From contig CACXOM010000007.1 of the NCBI GenBank assembly GCA_902769255.1, forward strand, positions 1-61,812: a stretch of DNA of 61,812 nt. The letters are read 5' to 3'. The stretch comes from Oscillospiraceae bacterium (GTDB lineage: Bacteria > Bacillota > Clostridia > Oscillospirales > Acutalibacteraceae). Each line of letters begins with the position of its first letter. Position 1 is the first letter of the stretch. Made by a program: the position numbers and the translations under genes. The notes below the pieces were generated by a model. That model made no database searches and was not told the DNA's origin. It saw only the letters and a program-made list of their open reading frames with translations. Of this stretch, positions 34,861-42,673 are shown in pieces.

Positions 34861-35742
34861 TTGCATATTAAAAATAAAGAAGCAAATAATTATGCTACTT
34901 CAAATATGTATCTCGGTTTTGTTATGAACGGTGATACTTATTATACACAGGTGAAAAAATCCGATTACTACATAGCAAATTGGTTTACTTTTGCAGGCAA
35001 AACTTATACAAAAATGGGCTCGGAAGAATCTTTAAATCTCACCGCTTCCGATATTCCTGATATTACAAAACTTGCAGGTTGGGTGCAAACAAGCGGTTAT
35101 GAAACAATGAATATTGATAATATCGAATATTTCATACCTACCGGACCTACCGAGCCGACCACACCGACTACACAGCCGATTGATACCAATATTGAAATGA
35201 CAACGCTTGAGGGCGCATCAATCAGGCTAAACGAGCGTTCGGGACTTCGTTTTTACACTGAAGTTGATAAAGATAAAGTTTTGCAACTAAAAGATGCAGG
35301 TTACACGGTAGAACTCGGCACGCTTATTGCACCTTACGATTTATTAGGCGAAAATGAGTTAAGCTTTGACCTTGAAAACGGCAAGTATACCGATGTAAAA
35401 TACACCTCGCAAGAGTATTATGAAGAGGGAACATTCAGCGGAATTGTAGGCTCAATTGTAAGCATTAAAGAAAGAACTAAACAAAACCAAAAAAGCGGTA
35501 ATATTTTAAGATATTTCGTAGCTCGTGGTTACGCAAAAGTTACCGACAGCGAAAACAACACAACAATTGTTTATGCTGATTACAATAAGGCTTCGCCTCG
35601 CTCGCTCGGTTTTGTCGCTTATATGTTTAAAAACGACAATCAAAACAGCGCATTGTACCTTTCAAACGCTGAAAAAGTTGACAAATGGGCATCTTTCTAT
35701 GAAGAAGCATTCGACCCCGAAAGCGATGATTTGTGGAGTTAA
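34861..35742 (+). CDS. C-terminal part of the GH16-esterase protein after a frameshift
   Basis: The true continuation starts at 34837 in this frame: G-A-T-D-L-R-I-N-L-H-I-K, matching L-T-G-A-T-D-L-R-V-S-L-H-I-K in the gene at 26121. It completes the WENE module (GFVMNGDTYYTQVKKSDYY...GYETMNIDNIEYF), then a Thr/Pro linker and the shared C-terminal domain (GASIRLNERSGLRF...GTLIAPYDLLGE...). Replacing ttgCAggt by ttgACAggt restores one protein of about 1670 aa. There is no signal peptide or convincing start here, so on its own it would not be exported. Confidence 0.75.
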   Translation: MHIKNKEANNYATSNMYLGFVMNGDTYYTQVKKSDYYIANWFTFAGKTYTKMGSEESLNLTASDIPDITKLAGWVQTSGYETMNIDNIEYFIPTGPTEPTTPTTQPIDTNIEMTTLEGASIRLNERSGLRFYTEVDKDKVLQLKDAGYTVELGTLIAPYDLLGENELSFDLENGKYTDVKYTSQEYYEEGTFSGIVGSIVSIKERTKQNQKSGNILRYFVARGYAKVTDSENNTTIVYADYNKASPRSLGFVAYMFKNDNQNSALYLSNAEKVDKWASFYEEAFDPESDDLWS

Positions 35743-35745
35743 AAC

Positions 35746-35782
35746 AAAAAAGGCTGTAAGGAAAATCCTTACAGCCTTTTAA
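35746..35782. terminator. Bidirectional terminator between convergent genes
   Basis: AAAAGGCTGTAAGGA/TCCTTACAGCCTTTT with A and T tracts on the two sides. Confidence 0.85.
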
Positions 35783-35820
35783 ATTGATAACATTGGAATG
35801 AATTATGATTTTTTCTATTG

Positions 35821-37146
35821 TTATTTTTTGAATTCAACACCGTTTACATAAAGTTTATAACCGTTCAAATTTATGTTGCTGTTGCTTTTGTCGGCGTTTT
35901 TTAGTGATTTAACATAAGTATCACCGGTTAAGGTTAAAGAACTCGACTTATCAATCGAAAGTGTTACTTCACCTTCGTTTTTTGCGTTAATTGCGCCTTT
36001 ATAAGACGAATTTTCAGTCAAATTCATTGTTAATTTTGATATTGAGTCAACAACAATATTTCCATTAACTTTTTGATTAGTTAGATTTAGTGTAACAACA
36101 CCGCCGTTGTTTCCCTCGTTGCCCCAAGAATCTTTTTGTATTCTTAAAAAGTTTCCTTTTGAGTCGCAATTAACAATTTTGTTGTTTTCTAAATTTATTT
36201 CGGCTGTGGTGTTGGTAACATAAAAACTGTCGCCTTTGTTAGTTGTTATTTTAGAATTTTTTGAGGTAAAAACGCCTTTTCCGTTTTCGGCATCACCGCT
36301 TACAGATTGATAAATAAAAACATTTTTATAAGTGGTTGATTGACCGTTTAACGAGTTATTTGTGTCGCTTAAATCAATATTTTCAAGGCTTACGTGGTTT
36401 TTGCCTTCAATAATAATTCCTTCTGAAGCATTTGCGCAAAGTTTTGCGTTTTTAACCGAAATATCGGCGGTTGAATAAACAGCGGGCGAACCTTTTCCAA
36501 AGGTTTTATAAGTTCCTTTGTCAACTTTTACTTCTCCGCCTCCTCTGTCGGAACGAATAGTGGCGCTTGATGTGCCGTAGGTGGTTACTGTTAAGTTTTC
36601 TGCGTTTGTAATTCCTCCGCCTGTGGTCATAATTCCTCCCGAATTATCTTTTTTGGTGGTAATAACTGAATCTAAAATGCTTATTGTTGTATTATCAGAC
36701 GAAGAATTATTTGTGGTTGCATTTCCGCCGTAACTGAAAACGCCGTTTGCGCCATTTGCATCAGTAGTGATTTTGGTGTTTTTAATTGTTAAATTTGCGC
36801 TGTCTTTTGCAATTATTGCAGAGTTTATTCCATAAAAAGAGGTGTTATCACCCTGATTAGAATCACCTGTTTTGTTAACGGTTATATTTGATAAAGTCGA
36901 ATTAATGTTACCTGATACGCTAACAGCGTTTTCATCTTTCTCGCTTGATGAAAAAGTGCCGTTGTCAACATTTTCGTTTTCGGTTATCTCTTTTTTTGCA
37001 GAATAAGAAACAGAAGAACCGCTGTTTATATTAGGCATATTATTATAATTATTATTTGTGTTACTTATAATTAAAAACCAAAGACCGCTTAAAATTATTG
37101 TTAAAACGGCGATTATAATTATATAAGTTGCATTTTTGCTTTTCAT
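35821..37146 (-). CDS. Membrane-anchored beta-helix-like repeat protein
   Basis: 441 aa. An N-terminal membrane helix (about 8-30) acts as an uncleaved anchor or signal, followed by an Asn/Ser-rich stalk and about 370 residues of short parallel-beta-helix-like repeats (phrases such as ANLTIKNTKITTDANGANGVF, ADISVKNAKLCANASEGIII, AEINLENNKIVNCDSKGNFL). This resembles secreted adhesin-like or carbohydrate-binding-domain proteins of Clostridia (DUF4353-like, from memory). No catalytic signature. AAAGGAA precedes the ATG. It follows the Asn/Gln-rich membrane protein by 21 bp, so the two form an operon, probably of cell-surface components. Confidence 0.65.
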   Translation of the reverse strand: MKSKNATYIIIIAVLTIILSGLWFLIISNTNNNYNNMPNINSGSSVSYSAKKEITENENVDNGTFSSSEKDENAVSVSGNINSTLSNITVNKTGDSNQGDNTSFYGINSAIIAKDSANLTIKNTKITTDANGANGVFSYGGNATTNNSSSDNTTISILDSVITTKKDNSGGIMTTGGGITNAENLTVTTYGTSSATIRSDRGGGEVKVDKGTYKTFGKGSPAVYSTADISVKNAKLCANASEGIIIEGKNHVSLENIDLSDTNNSLNGQSTTYKNVFIYQSVSGDAENGKGVFTSKNSKITTNKGDSFYVTNTTAEINLENNKIVNCDSKGNFLRIQKDSWGNEGNNGGVVTLNLTNQKVNGNIVVDSISKLTMNLTENSSYKGAINAKNEGEVTLSIDKSSSLTLTGDTYVKSLKNADKSNSNINLNGYKLYVNGVEFKK

Positions 37147-37167
37147 AATACATTCCTTTCTATAATT

Positions 37168-37440
37168 CTATTGATTTTGTTGTTGGTTTGAGTCGTTTTG
37201 TAATGTGTTATTGTTTTGTGAATTGTTATCGTTCTGCATTTCAGGCGGTTGAGCATTATTATTGTTATTATTGTTGTTTTGACCGCCTTGGATTTGTTGG
37301 GAATTATTGTTAGGTATTTGTTGCATTTGTGGACAATTTGGCTTGTTAGAAACAGTTGCCGTATAAACGCAAAATGCGCCAGTTGCAATTATTGCGCCAA
37401 CTAATACGCCGGTAACGAATAATAATAGCTTTTCTTTCAC
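37168..37440 (-). CDS. Small membrane protein with a Gln/Asn-rich tail
   Basis: About 90 aa: a membrane helix (KLLLFVTGVLVGAIIATGAF), then an external tail made almost only of Asn, Gln, Pro and Met, with an eight-Asn run. The GTG at 37440 is preferred: AGGAGG lies nine bases before it, while the TTG at 37446 is only three bases away. Probably a stalk or partner for the beta-helix protein encoded next. Function unknown. Confidence 0.6.
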   Translation of the reverse strand: MKEKLLLFVTGVLVGAIIATGAFCVYTATVSNKPNCPQMQQIPNNNSQQIQGGQNNNNNNNNAQPPEMQNDNNSQNNNTLQNDSNQQQNQ

Positions 37441-37570
37441 AATCAAGCACCTCCTTTCTTAACTTCTGTTATTATTTTACAACACAGTTTTATACTGCGA
37501 TTGAATAATTATTAAATAATAGATTAATTATTTTGGTGCTAAAAATAAAAGAAATAAAAATCAAAAAAAT

Positions 37571-37605
37571 CTTTCAAACACGCTAAAATAAAGCGTTTTG
37601 AAAGA
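37571..37605. terminator. Orphan hairpin upstream of the surface-protein operon
   Basis: CTTTCAAA...CGCT / AGCG...TTTGAAAG. Together with 37628-37662 it lies in a region without a gene that would use it; possibly left behind by a lost gene. Confidence 0.4.
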
Positions 37606-37627
37606 AATTTTTAAAAACAAAAAACAA

Positions 37628-37662
37628 AAAAGGCTATAAGATTATTAATCTCATAGCCTTAA
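37628..37662 (-). terminator. Orphan terminator
   Basis: AAGGCTATAAGATTA/TAATCTCATAGCCTT with one mismatch; on the minus strand it is followed by TTTTTTG. No minus-strand gene exists between it and 38194, so it may mark a deleted gene. Confidence 0.55.
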
Positions 37663-37695
37663 ATTGTTTACAAATATTAATTATTTGCTTGCTGC

Positions 37696-37800
37696 CGCCG
37701 GTCGAGAGGCTCGACATCCTCGTCTTCGGCATTAAAGTCCCAATTTGCTTAAAGCTCCGTCTCGCCTCAGGGTGCAAGTTTGCTAAAAACATATAAATAT
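37696..37800 (-). repeat. Family F repeat (inverted copy)
   Basis: GTCGAGAGGCTCGAC, CCTCGTCTTCGGCAT and TCTCGCCTCAGGGT match the unit at 7240-7326 in the opposite orientation. Confidence 0.6.
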
Positions 37801-37802
37801 CT

Positions 37803-37830
37803 TGTAGGGCAGGGGCTTGCTCCTGCCGTT
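37803..37830 (+). repeat. Family A repeat copy 5
   Basis: TGTAGGGCAGGGGCTTGCTC followed by CTGCCG. Stem bases co-vary relative to other copies (GCAGG/CCTGC instead of GCGGTG/CGCC). Confidence 0.6.
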
Positions 37831-37837
37831 TTAAATT

Positions 37838-37910
37838 TGCACAAACTATACACCTCATCCGAGTTTCGCTAACGCTCAACCCACCTTCTCCTCGAGGAGA
37901 AGGCTTTTTT
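37838..37910 (-). repeat. Family B repeat copy 4 (inverted)
   Basis: ACACCTCATCCGAGTTTCGC...CAACCCACCTTCTCC-TCGA-GGAGAAGGC, the reverse complement of the layout at 7044 and 9075, with the palindrome arms changed on both sides. Confidence 0.65.
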
Positions 37911-37952
37911 AATTTGTGCTTTTATTAAATATTTTATAAAAATATTCGCTTT

Positions 37953-37981
37953 CCACAGCGGGATGCACCGCACGCCATCCC
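37953..37981 (+). repeat. Family D repeat copy 2
   Basis: Shares GCGGGATGCACCGCACGCCA with 6817-6836. Confidence 0.6.
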
Positions 37982-38011
37982 CTACATTGTAACTTAAAAT
38001 TATATCAAACT

Positions 38012-38090
38012 ATGTAGGGGTCGGGTTCTTGAGCCGCCCGAATGGCCGTCACTGTTAAGGGAAGGGGGACCGCTTGCGGTGGAAGGGTTG
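38012..38090 (+). repeat. Family A copy 6 joined to family C copy 3
   Basis: TATGTAGGGGTCGGG...GAGCCGCCCG, then CCGTCACTGTTAAGGGAAGG, GACCGC-TTGCGGT and GGAAGGGTTG. The C unit has the same orientation as at 8939 and a hairpin with altered but still paired arms. Confidence 0.6.
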
Positions 38091-38194
38091 AAGAAATTTT
38101 TAAAAATCTAAAAAACTTGAAACTTTTGTGACGTTGCAGTACACTTGGTAATTAGTTGGTGAAAAAAATTTCTGAAACAGAGAGGTATTATTAA

Positions 38195-38858
38195 ATGAAA
38201 AAGAGGTTATTAAGTTTAATTTTATGTTTAGTAACGGTATTTACCGTTGCGCCTATGGCAATTAACGCCAGCGCTGAAACAGAGGATTATTATGGTGAAA
38301 TCGACGGTTATTATATATAGAATAACCAACGGCGAAGCAACCATTGCTAATTGTGGCAATTTGATTAGTGGAGATGTAACAATTCCATCTACTTTAGGTG
38401 GTTGTCCTGCAACAAAAATTGGTTGGTATGCATTTTATGATTGTTCATTATTAAAGAGCGTAACAATACCAAACAACGTAACAAGTATTGGTAGTGAGGC
38501 GTTTTATACATTGACAATTGTTTAATTAAAATGAAAAAAACTATGCTGAAAGTTGTAGTGTGAAATATGGTACAAGATTAATTGCCGGAGGGGCATTTGA
38601 AGATTGCTCAAAATTAAAAACTGTAATACTTGGTAAAAAAGTTAAATCAATTGGTTTTCATGCGTTTTATGATTGTGCAATAAAAACGGTTACTATATCA
38701 AAAAACGTTAAAAAATTGGTGCCGAAGCGTTTGGATACTATTATAATGATAAAATTGAAAAATATACAAAAGTAAAAGGTTTTACCATTAAAGGTAAATC
38801 TGGTTCAGCTGCTCAAAAATATGCAAATAAAAACGATTTTAAATTTAAGAAGATATAA
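38195..38858 (+). pseudogene. Decayed secreted BspA-like leucine-rich-repeat protein
   Basis: Starts with a normal signal peptide (MKKRLLSLILCLVTVFTVAP...INASAE), then at least three frame changes. TAG at 38318 falls where ATATAT[T]AGA would read on; a second shift lies near 38515-38550; a third is in the A run near 38712. Corrected, the repeats read KIGWYAFYDCSLLKSVTIP, SIGFHAFYDCAIKTVTISKNV and KKIGAEAFGYY, typical of BspA/LRR_5 surface proteins, ending SGSAAQKYANKNDFKFKKI. Weak ribosome site (AGAGG). Short for the family (about 220 aa). Confidence 0.8.
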
Positions 38859-38866
38859 GTAAACTA

Positions 38867-38895
38867 AAAAAGCCTGCTTTATTCTGCAGGCTTTT
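38867..38895. terminator. Bidirectional terminator overlapping the exonuclease stop codon
   Basis: AAAAAGCCTGC/GCAGGCTTTTT. On the minus strand the upstream arm encodes the last residues (K-P-A) and the loop holds the TAA of the exonuclease, so the terminator begins inside the coding sequence. Confidence 0.8.
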
Positions 38896-39739
38896 TAATA
38901 TATTTTTTAATTCTTTTTTGTAGTTTAACATTATCAAAATTTTGCTTGAATCTAAAAGTTGCAACGATTTTGTTTTTGCATTTTTCGCATTGTTTAATTT
39001 CAAAAAAAGCTTTTAGTTTTTTGTTGAATTTGCCCTCAAAAATCGTTTTTTCTTTGCAAACAGGGCAAGTGTAACAAAGCATTTTTTTATCAATTTTCGC
39101 ATTTTTAAGGTCAGTTATAATGTAAGGTTTAAACACCAAACGGCTATAAAAAAGCGGTTCTTGTGTGTTGCGAATATAATTTGAAAATTTATTTTCTTCA
39201 AATGTTTTTTGAAAAAGTTTTTCGCAAATTTTTGAGTCGTCGGCTGCCCTGTGCGCTTCAAAATTATCAGTCGGCAACGAAAATTTTTCCGCTGCTGCCG
39301 AAAGGCTGATTTGATTGTTGTTTTCGGTTTTCAAAAAACTCATTATGTATTTTTGCAAATCAGCATATTTTTTAATAAAATCAACATTTTCTTCATTTAG
39401 CAATTGATTAAAATTTTCAACAAAAACATGCAAATCAGTATCAGACCAAGAAAGAAAAACGGTGTTTTCATCGATTTCGCACCAATTAATAAATTTTTCA
39501 ATAACGAGCGAAAAAGGTTCGGAATTTTTCAAATCTTTATCGGTTATATTCGTAAGTTTTTTGAAAAAAGAATTAAGCTTTTTGGTAAAAATCGGCTTAA
39601 CCGTTGAAGAAAAAACGCCGATTTCTTCTAAATTTTCATTTAACTTAACCGCACCGATTTCGATTATTTCGTTAATAAAAGTACCCGAATTTTTGTTTTT
39701 GGTACTGTTAAATTCTAAATCAAATATAATATATTTCGT
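38879..39739 (-). CDS. DEDDh 3'-5' exonuclease with C-terminal zinc-ribbon-like part; start codon reads ACG
   Basis: About 286 aa. Exo I is FDLEFNST near the N-terminus, Exo II is SWSDTDLH, and Exo III is AHRAADDSK, completing D-E-D-H-D, as in DNA polymerase III epsilon/ERI-1-like nucleases. The C-terminal 80 residues add CYTCPVCKEK...CEKCKNK, a probable zinc ribbon. The frame is open well upstream, but the position matching M in M-K-Y-I-I-F-D-L-E-F is ACG (39739-39737), with AGGGTGG six bases before. No ATG, GTG or TTG is available until 39532, which would delete Exo I. Either a rare ACG start, a start-losing mutation, or a base error. Confidence 0.75.
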   Translation of the reverse strand, partial: TKYIIFDLEFNSTKNKNSGTFINEIIEIGAVKLNENLEEIGVFSSTVKPIFTKKLNSFFKKLTNITDKDLKNSEPFSLVIEKFINWCEIDENTVFLSWSDTDLHVFVENFNQLLNEENVDFIKKYADLQKYIMSFLKTENNNQISLSAAAEKFSLPTDNFEAHRAADDSKICEKLFQKTFEENKFSNYIRNTQEPLFYSRLVFKPYIITDLKNAKIDKKMLCYTCPVCKEKTIFEGKFNKKLKAFFEIKQCEKCKNKIVATFRFKQNFDNVKLQKRIKKYIKKPAE

Positions 39740-39821
39740 AAAAATCCACCCTAAAACAAATAAAATCTGTCATTATTTTATCACAAAATAGATAAATATT
39801 CAATATTTTTTAAAAAAGTGC

Positions 39822-39850
39822 TTGCATTTTTCTTCAATTTGTGATAATAT
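39822..39850 (+). promoter_or_regulatory. Promoter for rpmE
   Basis: TTGCAT, 17 bases, TAATAT, about 60 bp before the L31 start. Confidence 0.5.
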
Positions 39851-39912
39851 TGTTTAGTAAACGCAGGATTGTGCGTTATTTATACGCTGGATAAGAAAGG
39901 ATTGAAACAAGA

Positions 39913-40116
39913 ATGAGAGAAGGAATTCATCCTAATTACGATGTTTGCACCGTAAAATGTGCTTGCGGTAATGTTTTTGAAACAAAATCTACAAGTAAAG
40001 AACTTAAAGTTGATATTTGCTCAAAATGTCACCCGTTCTTCACAGGCAGACAAAAACTCGTTGATTCAGGCGGACGAGTTGACCGTTTCAATAGAAGACT
40101 TAATGCTTCAAAATAA
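39913..40116 (+). CDS. rpmE: 50S ribosomal protein L31
   Basis: 67 aa, full length. [20 protein letters not shown] and [12 protein letters not shown] place four cysteines as in the zinc-binding form of L31 (C+ type). GAAAGGATTGAAAC precedes the ATG. Followed by its own terminator. Confidence 0.95.
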   Translation: MREGIHPNYDVCTVKCACGNVFETKSTSKELKVDICSKCHPFFTGRQKLVDSGGRVDRFNRRLNASK

Positions 40117-40129
40117 TGTTAAAAAATTC

Positions 40130-40164
40130 GCCGTAACTGTCTTTTGACGGTTACGGCTTTTTTC
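40130..40164 (+). terminator. Terminator after rpmE
   Basis: GCCGTAAC...GTC/GAC...GTTACGGC with T run. Confidence 0.88.
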
Positions 40165-40192
40165 CATATAAAAAACTTTAAGGAGTATTCTT

Positions 40193-40825
40193 TTGGCTGA
40201 CTATTTTACGGTTGAAAAAGAAACAAGTTTTTCTTTAACAGAAAAAAAGTCAAAATTTATCGGCTATATTAAGCCTTGCGAGAGTGAGGCGCAGGCGGTA
40301 GAATTTGTTAATTTAATAAAGAAAAAACATTCAGATGCAAGGCATAATGTTTATGCCTATGTTTTGCGTGAGAATAACAAGCAAAGGTATTCTGATGACG
40401 GCGAGCCGCAAGGCACCGCAGGACTGCCTGTTTTAGAGGTTTTGACTAAAAAGGGAATTACTGATGTTTGCGTTGTTGTAACCCGCTATTTCGGCGGAAT
40501 TTTGCTTGGTACAGGCGGGCTTACAAGAGCCTATTCAGACGCTTGTTGCGGTGCGGTTGAACACTCAGGCGTAAAACTTATGACCGAGTGCAACAAAGTC
40601 GCTCTTTCTTGCGATTACTCTTTTTACAACACGTTGCAAAACCTTTTCGGCAATTACACATTAAAAACCGAAAAGGCGGATTTTTCGGAAAAAGTTGAAA
40701 TAGTTTTGTATATTAAATCAGGCGAATTTGAAAAGTTTGAAAACGATATAAATGATAAGTTTTCGGGGCAAATTTCGCTCAAAGTTGTCGGAAAACAATT
40801 TTTCGGATTTGAAGTTGAAAAATAA
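40193..40825 (+). CDS. YigZ/IMPACT family protein
   Basis: 210 aa. The N-terminal UPF0029 domain has the family motifs SKFIGYIKPCES, HNVYAYVL, YSDDGEPQGTAGLPVLEVL and VVTRYFGGILLGTGGL; a small C-terminal domain follows (about 135-210). Role in bacteria is unclear. The start is TTG: AAGGAG lies seven bases upstream and the first residues (ADYFTVEKE) fit the family; no ATG is near. Confidence 0.88.
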   Translation: MADYFTVEKETSFSLTEKKSKFIGYIKPCESEAQAVEFVNLIKKKHSDARHNVYAYVLRENNKQRYSDDGEPQGTAGLPVLEVLTKKGITDVCVVVTRYFGGILLGTGGLTRAYSDACCGAVEHSGVKLMTECNKVALSCDYSFYNTLQNLFGNYTLKTEKADFSEKVEIVLYIKSGEFEKFENDINDKFSGQISLKVVGKQFFGFEVEK

Positions 40826-40899
40826 TAAAGGGATTTTGCAACTTTTGTCGAATAAATAAATTAGAAAGAAAAATAAATTTTTTAAAGCGAGGTGAGAGT

Positions 40900-42672
40900 T
40901 TGAACTTTTCAGAAGATTTTATGAACGAATTGCGGTATAAAAACCCTGTTGAAGAGGTAATTTCTTCTTATGTTGTTTTGAAAAGGGCAGGCTCTACCTT
41001 TAAGGGTTTGTGCCCGTTTCACAACGAGCGAACACCCTCTTTTACCGTTTACCCCAACACCAATTCTTTTTACTGTTTCGGCTGTCAAAACGGTGGCGAT
41101 GTAGTAACATTTATTAAAAACATTGAAAATCTTGATTATGTTGAAGCGGTAAAATTTTTGGCAGACCGTGCGGGAATGGCAATGCACGAAAGCGGTTATG
41201 ATGACTCTGTTGAAAAATTGCGAAGAACGGTGCTTAGCATTAACCGTGAAACCGCAAAGTTTTATTTTGAGTGTCTTATTCAAAAAGAAGACGGCGCAAT
41301 AGGGCTTAATTATTTTGCAAACAGAAAACTAACTCCCGAAACTATTAAGAAATTTGGGCTTGGCTATGCACCTGACAGTTTTGATAAACTTAAAAATCAT
41401 CTTCGCTCAAAAGGTTTTTCGGAAAATGATATGATTTTGGCGAATGTTTGCGCAAAATCTCAAAAAACAGGACGAGCTTATGACCGTTTTAGAAAAAAAG
41501 TTATGTTTCCGATTTTTGACCTTAGAGGCAATGTAATCGCATTCGGCGGTCGAAAATTTCCCGAAGATGAGGGCGCAAAATACATAAATTCATCGGACAC
41601 GCCGGTTTTTAAAAAGAGCAAAAATCTTTACGGGCTTAACCTTGCCAAAAACTCGGGCGAAAAAACGGTTATTTTGACTGAAGGTTATATGGATACCATT
41701 GCACTTCACCAAGCAGGTTTTCACAACGCTGTCGGTGCTTTAGGCACTTCGTTTACCGCAGACCAAGCGAACTTGTTATCACGATATTTTGATGAAATTG
41801 TGGTAACAATGGATATTGACGAAGCAGGGCAAAAAGCGACAAGGCGTGCAATTGAAATTTTAAAAACAACAGGCATTAAGATTAGAATTTTGCAGGTTGA
41901 GGGTGGCAAAGACCCTGATGAATATATTAAAGAATACGGTGCCGAAAGGTTTAGAATGTTGCTTGAGGGCGCTAAAAACGATATTGAATTTAAACTGCTT
42001 GGCGCAAAAAATCAATTTGATATTGAAACCGATGACGGCAAGTTAAATTATTTAAGTTCGGCGATTGACATTTTAGCCTCTGTAAACGATGAAATCGCAA
42101 GAAATTTATATGCCGGCAGGCTAAGCGGTGAAACAGGCGTTGAAAAAAGCGTTATTTTAAACCGTGTTCAACGAGCGAGAAAGTCGAGCGAAAGAAAGGC
42201 GCTTAAAACCAAGTTTACCGATATTACACGCCCGAAATATTCGCCAAACGATGTAAACCCGGACGCTAAAAAATATCGCAGAGCGGCTTATGCCGAGGAA
42301 AATATTTTAGCAGTTTTAATGCAGTATCCGCAATATGCTAAATATATTTTTGAAAAAATAGGCGATGATGATTTTTTAACCGATTTTAACAAAGATTTAT
42401 ATTTGAAATTAAAAGAAATTTTAGTTTCGGGCAAAGAATTTGATATCTCTTACCTTTCCGAAAGTTACGACTCAAAGCAACTCGGCAGGGTAATGGAAAT
42501 AAATAATAAGTTTTCTTTTTCAAATGATTTAGAGCAGGTTATTGATGACTGCATAAAAGTAATTTTTGATGAAAAAGATAAACTTAGAATAATCACTCCG
42601 TCTAAAATGAACGATGATGATTTTTTAACCGCTTTACAGCGAGAAGCGAAAGACAAGAAAGGAAAAAACTAA
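40900..42672 (+). CDS. dnaG: DNA primase
   Basis: 590 aa. Makes RNA primers for replication. CHC2 zinc finger [11 protein letters not shown]...[10 protein letters not shown] (about 38-65), catalytic core, TOPRIM with [12 protein letters not shown] and later [12 protein letters not shown], and a DnaB-binding C-terminus. The TTG at 40900 is the start (GAGGTGAG five bases before). The next gene, rpoD, begins one base after its stop, the conserved macromolecular-synthesis arrangement without rpsU. Confidence 0.95.
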   Translation: MNFSEDFMNELRYKNPVEEVISSYVVLKRAGSTFKGLCPFHNERTPSFTVYPNTNSFYCFGCQNGGDVVTFIKNIENLDYVEAVKFLADRAGMAMHESGYDDSVEKLRRTVLSINRETAKFYFECLIQKEDGAIGLNYFANRKLTPETIKKFGLGYAPDSFDKLKNHLRSKGFSENDMILANVCAKSQKTGRAYDRFRKKVMFPIFDLRGNVIAFGGRKFPEDEGAKYINSSDTPVFKKSKNLYGLNLAKNSGEKTVILTEGYMDTIALHQAGFHNAVGALGTSFTADQANLLSRYFDEIVVTMDIDEAGQKATRRAIEILKTTGIKIRILQVEGGKDPDEYIKEYGAERFRMLLEGAKNDIEFKLLGAKNQFDIETDDGKLNYLSSAIDILASVNDEIARNLYAGRLSGETGVEKSVILNRVQRARKSSERKALKTKFTDITRPKYSPNDVNPDAKKYRRAAYAEENILAVLMQYPQYAKYIFEKIGDDDFLTDFNKDLYLKLKEILVSGKEFDISYLSESYDSKQLGRVMEINNKFSFSNDLEQVIDDCIKVIFDEKDKLRIITPSKMNDDDFLTALQREAKDKKGKN

Positions 42673-42673
42673 A

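Noticed and set aside
39404-39791. Plus-strand open frames opposite the exonuclease
   Set aside because: They are antisense shadows; the minus strand carries the full DEDDh motif set.
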